DNA from: Prolixibacteraceae bacterium
GTDB lineage: Bacteria; Bacteroidota; Bacteroidia; Bacteroidales; Prolixibacteraceae
Direction of reading: 5' to 3'
DNA length: 64,000 nucleotides
NCBI GenBank assembly: GCA_018648265.1
Contig: JABGRN010000009.1
Location: 37,034 to 101,033, forward strand
In this document: in pieces, positions 53,651 to 64,000 of the stretch
Numbering within the stretch: position 1 is the stretch's first letter
How the letters are laid out: every line of letters begins with the position of its first letter
The notes under the pieces: generated by a model
What the model saw: only the letters and a program-made list of their open reading frames with translations
Databases searched by the model: none
What the model was told of the DNA's origin: nothing
Made by a program: the position numbers and the translations under genes

Positions 53651-54775
53651 TTAACTTATTTTGTAATGGACTCCCCTCTCAGCAAGATATTTTAAAATGT
53701 AAGTCAGATTCCCTTTTTTTGTCCCAACAATTTCGGGTGCGTTTACACCGGCATTTGAAAACCCGCCCTCAAGCAAAAGGTTGGCAACCGCTGTGCATGT
53801 GTAACCAGTAGTCTTTGCCATTGAAATGGTTTTTGTTTTCCGATCGAAACGATCCAAAAGATTGTACTTGTATTTTTTTTCATCCCCGTTTTCAATTCCA
53901 TCGATAACAATCCTCATTATTGTAAAATCTTCTTCGCCCTCTTTTAATTGCCATTTTGGAAACAACAATTTTGAAGTAACATCAATTGGCCTGATTTTCA
54001 TTCCATTCACTTCAATTTCCTCGTAAGAGAAAAATCCTGATTCACGCAGAACCCGTAAATATTCAATACAACCCGGATAACGTAATGTTTTTTCGATCAT
54101 GTCGGGTATATTTTTCATGGTCTGCATTAACGAACGAAGGCCATCGGAATTCCACGATTCCAAGGTACCAATTTCGTCGAATTGAATTAATTCAGGATCA
54201 GAAAGTGCCTCTTTGGTAAGCATCTCGTAATTTTTAATATACCTTGCCGGACGAGTATATTCTTCAATAACATCGATTGGCGAAAAAACCGCTTTATATT
54301 CATAAGGCCACTCGCGGATTACCGGTAACCCGCCCACCAGGCACTCGTAAGATTTTACATGCATGTTTTTATTGTGGTATCCAAGTATGATATTCCCCAT
54401 TCCGGGGGCAACACCGCAATCAGCAACTACGGTTACATTTTTCTTTTTTGCCAGGCCATTCAATTTTAAAAAATCTTCGGGCATAAACGAAATATCAACC
54501 ATATTTTTTCCTGCTTCAATTACAGCCTTCATCGTTTGAAAACCCATAAATCCGGGAACTGCACCAATAACAATGTCGAAGCCCTGAATCAACATTTTCA
54601 CTTTTTCCACATCCTTTAAATCAGCCTGCACCGTTTTAATATTTGGGTAGGAAACGAATTTTTCAAAAGCAACTTCGTTTAGGTCAACGCTTGTAACAAC
54701 GTGATTTTTCGAAAGATCGATAGCAATGGCACTACCTACTAAACCCGCCCCAAGAACGATTATCCTGTTTTTCAT
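53651..54775 (-). CDS. Saccharopine dehydrogenase-family oxidoreductase
   Basis: This 374-residue cytoplasmic enzyme starts with an NAD(P)-binding VLGAGLVGSAIAIDL motif. Family signatures follow: IVIGAVPGFMG, GKNMVDISFMPED, ADCGVAPGMGNIIL and YECLVGGLPVIREWPYEYKA, then a C-terminal catalytic domain (IDVTSKLLFPKW). It resembles lysine-6-dehydrogenase/saccharopine reductase LYS9-type proteins, which handle amino-acid imine formation or reduction. It stands as a single leftward gene. Just upstream lies the transposase remnant. Confidence 0.9.
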   Translation of the reverse strand: MKNRIIVLGAGLVGSAIAIDLSKNHVVTSVDLNEVAFEKFVSYPNIKTVQADLKDVEKVKMLIQGFDIVIGAVPGFMGFQTMKAVIEAGKNMVDISFMPEDFLKLNGLAKKKNVTVVADCGVAPGMGNIILGYHNKNMHVKSYECLVGGLPVIREWPYEYKAVFSPIDVIEEYTRPARYIKNYEMLTKEALSDPELIQFDEIGTLESWNSDGLRSLMQTMKNIPDMIEKTLRYPGCIEYLRVLRESGFFSYEEIEVNGMKIRPIDVTSKLLFPKWQLKEGEEDFTIMRIVIDGIENGDEKKYKYNLLDRFDRKTKTISMAKTTGYTCTAVANLLLEGGFSNAGVNAPEIVGTKKGNLTYILKYLAERGVHYKIS

Positions 54776-54840
54776 AAGTATCTATCTGAAGTTTGTCGAA
54801 ACTAATAAAAAATGAGGGGAAATAAAAAAACGGGCAACCA

Positions 54841-55293
54841 AAATTATATTCTAATCCAGAGAAACTGGAAAAGACAAATCTCAAAAAAACAAAACTCATC
54901 GAGGAATTTGAAGTTACAGACGCCTCTGTACATGATTCACAGGCTACCGAAAAACTGTTGACAGAAAAGACGAAGGTCAACCGTTTTTTGCCGATAGCGC
55001 ATACAGGCGAAGAACAGGAAAAGGTTTATAAAAAGAAAAACGTCATCAATAAGATAAATGAAAAAGGGTATCGCAACAAACCTTTGACCGAAGAACAAAA
55101 AGCCAATAATAAAGAAAAGTCCAGGACCCGGGCACGGGTGGAGCATATTTTTGGCTTTGTAGAAAATAGCATGAATGGCTCATTTGTCCGTACCATTGGC
55201 ATTACAAGGGCAAAAGCCAAAATTGGTATGATAAATTTGACTTACAATATTTGTCGCTGCATACAGTTGAAAATAATTGTTTCAATGGGATAG
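54841..55293 (+). pseudogene. Decayed IS5-type transposase, C-terminal remnant
   Basis: The frame reads KLIEEFEVTDASVHDSQ, then goes out of the family frame between about 54970 and 55005, where the catalytic Asp region should read like ADSAYTGEE. It returns with GEEQEKVYKKKN, NKPLTEEQKANNKEKSR, RTRARVEHIFGFVEN (the final catalytic Glu) and INLTYNICR. Two compensating indels have therefore scrambled the second catalytic Asp segment, so the element cannot be active. The N-terminal half is missing. A possible right end TTAGAGATGCCC is at 55437-55448. Confidence 0.75.
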
Positions 55294-55929
55294 GTATGCC
55301 CAAAAGCGGGAAAACACGAATTTAATGCATTTATAATGAGATAAATATTCACAAATAAAAAAAAGATGGAGGAATGGGTTTGCTAAAAACCTAAAACGCA
55401 AAAATCAGGTTAAATTAAATTGAAATAAAGTAGTTATTAGAGATGCCCTTAAATAATTGTTGCATGATTATATTTTTGATAAAATTTATCTTAAATTGAA
55501 TGAATTTTAAATTCATAATTTTACAAAACATTTCTAATTCCTTATAATAGTGCGTTATTTTTTGCATGGTATTGATAATCAAGGATAAACATAAAAGGTT
55601 TAGATTTAGCTAAACAGCGATATTATGGCAATATTTCATATATGAAAATCTAATGGTCTGTTATAAATAGTTATATGTCAGTTCCTTTTATGTCAAAAAT
55701 AAAAATGTTTGCCGGTATTTATGCGCTAAGAAATTATGTTTTTGGTGATAAGCAGTTGCTCGCTCTTAGACCAGATGATATGTTTTTTTCTTTATTAGGA
55801 CACCATAACGTTATTGCCAATAAAACCTTTCCGAAAAATACTTTCCCGATAAATGAAATTGATTTTTTTTTACTGGAAAAATAAGTGACGAAATAGAGAT
55901 TAATCATTGAATATGATAATAGCAATACC
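55294..55929. other. Gap between the IS remnant and the giant repeat-protein gene
   Basis: These 636 bases are AT-rich. They hold the likely right end of the IS remnant (55437-55448, TTAGAGATGCCC) and one short ORF at 55675-55884. I see no clear promoter with both boxes for the giant gene that starts at 55930. Confidence 0.4.
55675..55884 (+). CDS. Small hypothetical ORF of uncertain status
   Basis: This 69-residue ORF (MSVPFMSKIKMFAGIYALRN) has plausible composition and follows a TATATG start in a region otherwise empty. No family, signal or strong ribosome-binding site is visible. It could be a small protein or a chance ORF. It is in the same direction as the giant gene 45 bases downstream. 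Confidence 0.25.
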   Translation: MSVPFMSKIKMFAGIYALRNYVFGDKQLLALRPDDMFFSLLGHHNVIANKTFPKNTFPINEIDFFLLEK

Positions 55930-56814
55930 ATGAATAAAAAAGAATATTTTCCAGAGCGAAAACTCATTTTAAAAAGAACGATTCAAAATGTGCTCTTTAA
56001 GTTTATTGCCTATTTCCTTTTAACTCTCTTACTGGTTGTTTTGACTTTTATAAATACTATTGCACAGGATGTAAACATTGGTGGTAATTCTACAATCAAC
56101 CAGTGCGAGACCAACACCTACACCATTAGCGTCACTAATAGTTCCGGTGGTCCGTTGACCAGCATGGTTGTTACCGCTCATATGGTCAACCTTACCCCCG
56201 GCTACAGTTACGTCAGCGGTAGTGCCAGTATCAACATTAACGGCGGCCACGCGTTTTGCCTCTCCGATCCCACCCCCTCCGGTACCGACCTCATCTGGGA
56301 CATTGATGCCGCTTGCTCTGCCATTATCTTGAACTACACCGACGTCTTAAACGTCAGTTTTAACCTGGCTACCGATTGTGATGCGGTTTCCGGTTCACTC
56401 AATGTTACGTTTGATTCGGCTGAAACCGCTCCCAACAGTACCGGTGTTTTGAACATCCAGGTTAATCCCGGAGCCATCGTCATCCGTAAAGAACCCACCG
56501 TAATTCCGCAGTATCTGGGCCAGACCGTCACCTGGAACCTCATCGTGGAGAACACCGGTTTCGGTAAAATCGAGAACGTCGTTGTTACCGATGTCCTGGG
56601 TGCCGGCCTCGCTTATGTCTCCTCTACCGCTGCCTCCACCGCCCCTCCTCACGCCCCAGGCAATCCTGGTAATAAGTCCGGTCAGACCATCACATGGACC
56701 AGCGCTGAGTTTACCAACCTTAATCAAATGGAGGCTGGCGATATTGAATACTTTACCATTACCGCAACCGTCATTGCTTGTTACAACCTGGAAAATGTCG
56801 CCGATGCCCAATAG
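55930..56814 (+). CDS. Giant secreted repeat protein, N-terminal part ending at an in-frame amber codon
   Basis: The start at 55930 gives a charged N-terminus and a long signal (FIAYFLLTLLLVVLTFINTIAQ). DUF11-like beta-sandwich repeats follow (QCETNTYTISVTNSSGG, YLGQTVTWNLIVENTGFG). After 294 residues TAG occurs at 56812-56814, but the same frame continues without a break for over 7 kb. Repeated internal motifs put W before GC at this point (NWGCGN and WWGCGN elsewhere in the protein; here AQ-stop-GCIPG). The stop therefore most likely replaces TGG through one G-to-A change. Base composition switches from AT-rich to GC-rich after about 56080. Confidence 0.8.
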   Translation: MNKKEYFPERKLILKRTIQNVLFKFIAYFLLTLLLVVLTFINTIAQDVNIGGNSTINQCETNTYTISVTNSSGGPLTSMVVTAHMVNLTPGYSYVSGSASININGGHAFCLSDPTPSGTDLIWDIDAACSAIILNYTDVLNVSFNLATDCDAVSGSLNVTFDSAETAPNSTGVLNIQVNPGAIVIRKEPTVIPQYLGQTVTWNLIVENTGFGKIENVVVTDVLGAGLAYVSSTAASTAPPHAPGNPGNKSGQTITWTSAEFTNLNQMEAGDIEYFTITATVIACYNLENVADAQ

Positions 56815-59800
56815 GGATGTATCCCCGGTGCCGGCAATGCCTGTTATGATACATCCGTTGACGGCGGCACGGCCCACGCATCCGTCCAGCGCATCGTGCG
56901 CACTCCGGTTCTGGCCTTTACCCCACCTGATGTTAACTTTACCTATTGCGACGATACCCAGAATGTTTCGTTTGTCATTACCAACAACGGTGACGGTATT
57001 GCTTACAATGTCTGGACTATCGTCGATTTTTCCGCTTTCACCGTCTCCAACGTCTCCGCCGGCGCCACTTACAAATCCGGTGCCGGTCGTTTCGAGTTAA
57101 CCAATCCCCTGGCCGCCACCGGCGCCACGGGCGATTCCTATACCCTGAGCTTTGATCTCACCTATGATACCTGGTGCGGCGGTAGTTTTCCCGCCGGCGA
57201 CCTGTTGTGGCAGAAACTCTATGAAGATGAGTGCGGCCAGGCCTTTTACCTTCCCGTTGAATTAAGTGCCATCAACGCCCCCACTTCTTCTTCCAGCCTA
57301 GCCGTTGCTAAAACCGGTGCACCAAGCCAGATCGAAATCGGTGGAAGCATTACGTATGATGTCACCTCCACCTACACCGGTCAGCTTAATTGCGATTCCC
57401 CCAGCACTCCCACCGGATTAATTACCGTGGTGGACATCCTGCCTGCTGGCCTTGTCATCACCGCCAACCCGGACGGAGGCGACTGGAACGCCGGGGCACG
57501 AACCCTTACCTGGACCTACATGCCTTCCACGACTCCCGAGACTTTAAATTTCAGTTACACAGTAGATGTACCCGATATCAGTCAGAGCGATACATATTGT
57601 GGCACCTCTTTTACCAACAGCGTTGTTGCCAGCGGAACCGATTGTTGCGGCTGCGCCATAAGTGCAACGTCCAGCCAAACCACAGTCATTGAATGTGCCG
57701 TTGGAGTTACATCCGATAAAACCAGCAACAGTCCCGCCGAACGTTGTTACAATATAACATACACCAATACTTATATTTTCGATGGTGGATCTGCTGTTCT
57801 GCTTTCTGATTTGATATTTACTGAGCATGCAGAACTGAAACAGGAATATGGTGGAAACCTATCTGTGTTTTTAAATGGTGTAGATATTACAGGACCCGTA
57901 CCTATTATTGGAACTAATGATTTTTCAGGTGGTTCAGCCATTGTACCTTCAGATTTGATATTTAACAAACAAGTAGGTCTGAACCAAAAATCTAATGGAA
58001 AACACTATGTCACACAGGATAGTCCTGACAATGTCAATAAATCAATTACCCTTACACCTACACCTACCGTTTTCGTTACCGATAATACTCCCACCCTTGC
58101 AGGAAATGGTCTTATTCTCAATTTTAGTGAAGACACTCCATTGGCTGGTAGCACTTTGGTGATCTCATACGATCTCACCGTAACAGAAAGTACCCTCACC
58201 GCCTGCTCCTACAATACTTTTTATTCATGGTCCAGTTTAGAAATGAGCGGTGGAATAATAATTAAAGAGGCTACCCAAGTCAGTTTAGGCTCGCCTGCTA
58301 TGTCGGTTTCCATTAGCGGCCTCGGACAGATATACAATACATGTGAAACCAAGACCATCACTTTAACGGTGACCCAAACCTCGAATTACAATCCCAAAGA
58401 TGTCCAGGTAGTTCTTTCCGGCCTCAACTACTTTGTGGTTGCTCCCGGTTCCGTCGTTTGCGGCGGTTCCGTAGCGCCAGTCGCCTGTACCCCCGTTATC
58501 GACGGCAGCGGCGACTATGTGTGGACCTTTGATGACGGGTTCGCCTCCAACGGCGCCAATGCCATCTTTACCATAAAGGTACAGAAACGTTGTACCGGCG
58601 GCGGTGCCTTAAATGCCACCGCCTACTTTGACGATCACTGTATCGATGACACTAACATCGACAAACTGTGCAGCGTCACCGCTTCCGAAACACCAGCCCT
58701 CTTGTTGTTAGCCGACCTCTTAATTGAAAAAACACCCGAAACTTATTATGCCACTACCAATATGGTACAATGGGAAATTTACCTTACAAACCGCGGTACC
58801 GGTACTGCTTATAACGTGTGGGTAGATGATGTATTAGGCAGCGGCTTGCAATATCAACACGGCGTCAATCCCATTGTAGTGGACAACATGACCGGCGTCA
58901 CCATCTCTGATGCCCTTGATCACGATGGCGGTGCCATTAACGGTGCCTCCGTAGCGATTATGGAAATGGTCGCTGGTGAACGGCGACGGATTACCTTTAT
59001 TGCCGAACAGATCAACTGTACCGGCCTCACCAATGATGTGATCGCCAACTGGGGTTGCGGTAATGCGGATTGCCAGAGCGATGTCACAGATAATTCCATA
59101 GTTCAGATTCCCGCACCGAACCTAATCAATACTACTACCATCACCCCGGTCAACGGCCTCAACGCTTGCGAAAACCCCAGGGGTTTTATCTCCGTAAAAA
59201 ATGCAGGTCAGATCTACACCTACAATTTGCAGGTCACCGAGACCCTGCCCGTCGGTTTATCCTATGTGGGTGGTACCACCAAGTGGCGCTTAAATGGCGG
59301 CGGATGGAACGGACCTAATATAATTTGGGATCCTAGTCCAACTACATCCCCTCTTGTGTGGACCAGTGCGGAGATACCCGAACTGGCTTCCTTATCTCCC
59401 GGCGATATCATCGAAATCGAGTTCGACATGGCTTCTGACGGCCACTTTGCCGGCGGCAATATTACATGTGTCACCCAATATGAAAATCCTTGTGCTACCG
59501 TGTTTAATACATTCAACAGTACGTTTACCATAACCTTTACCGAACCGAATGTTGATATATCCATTGAACTGGATCCGGATGAACCCATCGGATGCAACCA
59601 AACCATCTTCTGGGACATCACAGTTACCAATAACGGTGAGTACCCAATTGAAATCCTCTGGGTGGAAAGTACTCTGGATGCCGCATTTAACTACACCTCA
59701 ACCACCGTCACTTCTGGAGGCGCTTATATAGCGGATACGGGTGATAATCCTGGTGGTGGTCAATTGGTGCAATACGAAATAACAGACCTTCCAGCCGGTC

Positions 59801-62800
59801 AGTCTGTGATGCTACGTTTGCAGGCCCAAACTGACCAGTCGTCCGACCCCTGTAGTGACAACACCGATAACACCGTGCTGGCCTGGTGGGGTTGTGGAAA
59901 TCCGGATGGCAGTTCCGCTACCAAACCCGGTGTTGATGCACCGGATAATGCCTTGTGTCTGTCAGCAACATCAGTTTCAACAACTCGTACTGAGACCCGT
60001 CAACCCATCATGGCTTACCTCTCCGTCGCCATGAGCCCCTCCAGCATCAATTCCTGTAGCACCAGCAGCGAAATAACTGTAACCATCGAGAACAGCGGTC
60101 CTACCGACTCCTTTGACAACGACCTGGTACTCACCCTGCCGGAGGGATTGACCTATAATGCCGGCAGTTCCATGAATAGCCTGCACATTGACGAAGCAAA
60201 AGCTATCGCCAGTCTGGGCGGTATCGGCGACCCCAGTAGTGTAGCCGGTGCCGGCGGTACCACCATTCTCACCTGGGGTAATACTGGAGACAAAGCCTCC
60301 GACCTGGTGGACGTCATACAAGCATACGGCGGAAACGATACTCAGGTACTGCGCTTCACCGTGCAATCTTCCTGTTATCAGACCTCCAACCTGGCTTTCA
60401 ACTTACGCTACTACGACTGCTGCGGCATCACCCAATACAGCACCACCAGTTCCGACCAACTCACCTCACTGAACCCCTCTTTATCAGTTGTCAAAACTGC
60501 CGACATCGCCAATGGCGTGTGCGGCAGCGACGTGGTTTACACCATCGAGGTTACCAACAACGGTACCGGCAATGCCGAAGTGGTTCGCATCGTGGATACA
60601 ATGGGCGATTGGTTGAGCTGGAACGGCAGTTTTACCGAAGATGCAGCCGGTACCGTCACCCCGGCCCGGATCGGAGCTAACCCTCAAACCTGGGGTTGGG
60701 AATTTAACAACCTTGCGCCGGCAGCCACCGCTACCTTTACCTTCCATGCCACCCTCAATTCCGACGGAGACGATTGTGCCGGTACGTTGCGTGAGAACAA
60801 CGTCACCGCCGCATGGGCTTGCGGAGTTGGCGGCGAACACACCGATAATAATCCCAATACCATCGGTTACAATTGTAACCAGACCACCACAATTGCCAGC
60901 GACGGCCCCAAACGGCTGACCATGCCCAACCTTATCATCACCGACATCGCTCCGGTAGTTTCCTGCACTACAGACGGCAACTTCAGCCGCACCATCCAGG
61001 TCACCGTACAAAATAATGGCGACGGCCCCACCAACGGCAGTATCTTCACCGTTCAGGTTCAAGACGGCAAAGGTTGGACCGGAACCGGAACCCACAATGC
61101 GGTTATCAATTCCGGCGGCAGTGCAACTGTCACCATCAATACCGGAACCTGGAATCCTATCTGTCAGACAAGCGGAGCAGGTTATAATTTCACCGGCACC
61201 GTAGATCTCAATGACAATGTTTGCGAATGCCTCGAAACCATCGGCGATAACACCTTTACCGACCCCGGTAACCCCTATGCTCCTCCCATCCCGGATGTTA
61301 CGGTCGCCGATATTGATTTTGCAAATGTCAGTTGTTCATCAGACGGCATCTCCGACAACGTGCGTGTGCAAGTGACCAACAACGGTTGTGTCGCCGCCAA
61401 TAATTTCCAACTGGCTTTAACCACTGACGGCTGCCTCACCTTTGCATCACAAACCGTCAGCGTGGGCGCAACATCTTCCTCATGGTTTACCTTTAATATA
61501 AGCGGCAACTGGGCCGATTGCACCGACGACGCCTGCGACTTTATCGCCACCGTTGATGCACCCACCACATTGTGTGAATGCGACGGTACCAACAACAGCC
61601 GTACCGAAACCTATACCTCTACACTACCGGACTTACGAGTCACCAACATCGATTACAGCAATGTTTCATGTGCAGCCGATGCCGTTTCCGGTTTCGTACG
61701 GGTTACTGTGCAGAACCAGGGTTTTGGTTCAGCTACCAATTTCGATGTTAAATTAACTACCGACGGCTGCCTCACTTTTAATACCAATCAGACCATTGCG
61801 GGGCCTATAGCCTATGGTCAAACCACAAGTGTTGATTTTCCAATTGCTGGAACATGGGACAATCCTGCTGTTTGTGCATGTGATTTTACCGCTATTGTTG
61901 ATACAGACAATGATGTTTGCGAGTGTGACGGTTCTAATAATAGCCTTACTACCACATATTTCAACCCGTTTCCAAATCTCAGGGTTGCTACAGTTACACC
62001 CACTTTTAATTGTGCTGCCGACGGTGCTCTCACCGGTAATGTGGCAGTTACAGTAGATAATAATGGTTGCGGGGATGCTACGAATATTCCGGTTCAACTT
62101 TCTTCAACAGGTTCATATACTTTTACTCAAAAAAACGTGACATTAGCACCGGGTAACAACACTACACTAAATTTCGCTTTCACACCTACCGCAGCAAATT
62201 ATGATGTCGATTTTACCGCAACCATAGATCAAGGTGGAATTATATGTGAATTAACCGGCAGTGATAATACCGGGACATCTTCGAATTATACACCTAATAT
62301 ACCAGACCTTAGTGTTCAAAATGAAAGTCTCAAAGTTAGCTGTTTTAGTGATGGTGCTATTTTTGTTGCAGGCAATCTAATAATCGCTAACGGAGGTTGT
62401 GGACAGTTAAATGATGACATACCAGTTAGGTTTAGTTTATACGACAATACAGCCTGCGGCGGAAATGTAATTAGCCAATGGACTACAAATCTAAGTAGTG
62501 TTTTAATAAATGGAGGATCAACGCAATCATTTGCAATAACCTCATCGAAAATAACAACCGATATTGTCAAAAATTCAAAGAACTGCCAGGTGTCAATACT
62601 GGTTGAAGTTGATTATAGCAATTCAATTTGTGAGTTTGACGGAACTAATAACACATATTGTGCTGATGATATAAATATTGATGTAGTTGATCTGGAACCT
62701 AAAGGCGAAAATATATCAATAAATTGGAATTCCGGCGATCAATTTACAGTTTCAGGTTCGGTAACAATGGGTAATAATGGGTGCGGCAGTAATGCTGTTT

Positions 62801-64000
62801 CCAATATACCTGTTCGTTTTACAATTAATAATCCAATTGGGTGCACTTCAGGAAGTGAGCTGGATCTTATTCAATGGACAGAGGTTTTTACATCAGTTAA
62901 TATTTCATCAGGGGGTGGGTCTCAATTGTTTTCTATAACTCCAAAAACTGTTGGTTTAGATTTTTGTTCAGTTTCACCAAATTGTAGCGTATCACTGCGA
63001 GTTGAAATTGATTATGTTAATACTATTTGTGAAAGTGATAATAGCAATAATTCAATCTACACCAGTAAACAAATTCTTGCCCCGTATTGCCCGAATGATA
63101 CTTCCATTATTTTAGACAATGTCAATTGTTCGGCAGTTTTTGATGATATTGATTTGCTCAATTATCCATCATGGCCAGGGGCTCAGTTTGGATTTGAACT
63201 TCAGGGAGCGACGGTATTAGATTCTTTATCCGGGCAAGCCTCAGGCAGCAGATTTAATAGTGGCGTAACTGTAGTTGAATATTATTGGGAATGTGTTGAA
63301 AGTTCTAAAAATTGTAGTTTTGAGGTTTCCGTTATTGATACAGCTCCTCCTGCAGTAGTTTGCCAAAATATAACTGTTCAGCTCGATGGTAACGGTACAG
63401 TATCAATTGTTCCGGAGGATATCGATGGAGGTTCAACCGATGCTTGTGGAATATTAAGCCTGGCACTCGATTCTACCAATTTTGATTGCAATGAGGTTGG
63501 TGCAAACACTATTGTATTAACTGTTACCGACTACAGTTTGAATACATCGACTTGCGAAGCTATTGTGAAAGTCGAAGACAATATCGCCCCAACAGCCGTT
63601 TGCAAAGACAGAACAATCCAACTCGATGGAAGCGGAGCATCAACAATTGTCGCATCCAACATCGATGGAGGTTCGTATGATAACTGTACATTCAGTCTGA
63701 TGGCAGGCAAAACCAGTTTCGATTGCACAAACGTAGGCATTAACACGGTAACTTTAACCGTTACCGATGCAAGCAATAATACCGATGTTTGCGATGCAAC
63801 GGTGATCGTAGAAGACAATATCGCCCCAACAGCCGTTTGCAAAGACATAACAATCCAACTCGATGGAAGCGGAGCGGCATCAATTGTCGCATCCGACATC
63901 GATGGAGGTTCGTATGATAACTGTACATTCAGCCTGATGGCAGGTAAAACCAGTTTCGATTGCACAAACGTAGGCATTAACACGGTAACTTTAACCGTTA
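56815..64000 (+). CDS. Giant secreted repeat protein, main part (DUF11-like, CARDB-like and HYR-like repeats; runs off the window)
   Basis: This is the same frame as 55930-56814, open to the window end (about 2395 codons). It encodes DUF11-like domains to about 60900 (MVQWEIYLTNRGTGTAYNVW, SDVVYTIEVTNNGTGNAEVV). CARDB-like domains run to about 63060 (LPDLRVTNIDYSNVSCAAD, VCECDGSNNS). HYR-like repeats follow (APTAVCKDITIQLDGSG). The high Cys and Asn content and lack of enzymes indicate a surface adhesin or structural protein, probably ending in a C-terminal sorting domain outside the window. Codon use is GC-rich at 56080-57700 and 58300-61800 but AT-rich at 57700-58060 and 61800-63050. If the upstream amber is real, this part is not translated normally. 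Confidence 0.8.
63574..64000 (+). repeat. 237-bp near-identical tandem repeats (HYR-like domain)
   Basis: Unit 1 (63574-63810) and unit 2 (63811 to the window edge) both begin GAAGACAATATCGCCCC. Over the 190 bases that can be compared I count 7 differences. The unit is 79 codons and encodes one HYR-like domain, with a more diverged unit just before it. Further copies probably follow beyond the edge. Confidence 0.9.

Noticed and set aside
55734..55967. Minus-strand ORF of 77 codons
   Set aside because: It overlaps the start of the giant gene and has no recognised domain; its hydrophobic stretch mirrors AT-rich DNA.
19505..56814. Genetic-code reassignment of TAG
   Set aside because: The two TAG sites would need to encode different residues (Gln and Trp), and a third interruption is TAA; mutation or assembly error is simpler.
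56582..62570. Many ORFs of 60-200 codons on both strands within the giant gene
   Set aside because: They are out of frame with one continuous frame that contains all recognisable repeat domains.
63531..63983. Minus-strand ORF of 150 codons at the end of the window
   Set aside because: It lies antisense to the giant gene and its repeated peptide only mirrors the 237-bp tandem repeat.
1..64000. CRISPR arrays, tRNA or rRNA genes, SusC/SusD pairs
   Set aside because: No regularly spaced repeats, cloverleaf-like segments, rRNA motifs or TonB-dependent receptor/SusD sequences were seen.

Overview
The window looks like a chromosomal segment of a free-living Bacteroidota bacterium, most likely Marinilabiliales/Prolixibacteraceae-like. 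This is inferred from protein families, AT-rich intergenic DNA and matches to the Bacteroidetes promoter form (TTTG, about 19-21 bases, TAnnTTTG). Almost every gene encodes a secreted, lipid-anchored or membrane protein. No tRNA, rRNA, CRISPR array or SusC/SusD pair is visible.

Region 1 (1-32401, almost all on the minus strand) holds the start of a dipeptidyl peptidase IV, a polytopic membrane protein of unknown family, three calcineurin-type phosphoesterases, a DUF4838 glycosidase-like protein, two propeller plus alpha-toroid proteins, two tandem PQQ-like propellers, a DUF2961/GH172-type enzyme, a YidR-like DUF3748 protein and a GH92 alpha-mannosidase. Inside it, 16242-20757 is a compact block of cupin, carboxymuconolactone decarboxylase, carboxylesterase, NTF2-like protein and alpha/beta hydrolase. 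The NTF2-like gene and the nearby DUF5916 outer-membrane gene are each broken by one in-frame stop.

Region 2 (32595-50523, plus strand) begins at a divergent promoter region. It encodes an exo-beta-D-glucosaminidase-like GH2 enzyme, a second copy of the unknown membrane protein family, a glycerophosphodiester phosphodiesterase, a membrane PHP phosphoesterase, a NagX/HGSNAT-like N-acetyltransferase, a CPBP protease, an FG-GAP lipoprotein, a YdeI-like gene flanked by short inverted repeats, a GH32/43-like propeller, a Gfo/Idh/MocA oxidoreductase, a 36-residue membrane peptide and a large GH78 rhamnosidase. A plausible reading is stripping of a complex, perhaps phosphorylated, glycan (mannose, glucosamine, rhamnose) with re-acetylation of released glucosamine.

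Region 3 (50756-55450) carries a NIPSNAP protein, a small lipoprotein, a DUF438/PAS sensor, a saccharopine dehydrogenase-like enzyme and a decayed IS5-type transposase. Region 4 (55930 to the end) is one giant secreted repeat protein that runs off the window. It has DUF11-like, CARDB-like and HYR-like repeats, strongly mosaic base composition, near-identical 237-bp tandem repeats at its 3' end, and an in-frame amber codon where an internal repeat motif predicts tryptophan.

The most notable items are the paired unknown membrane family, three transition-type nonsense codons in secreted proteins, a 122-bp MITE-like hairpin, a candidate structured small RNA, the coupled 36-residue ORF and the mosaic adhesin-like giant gene.
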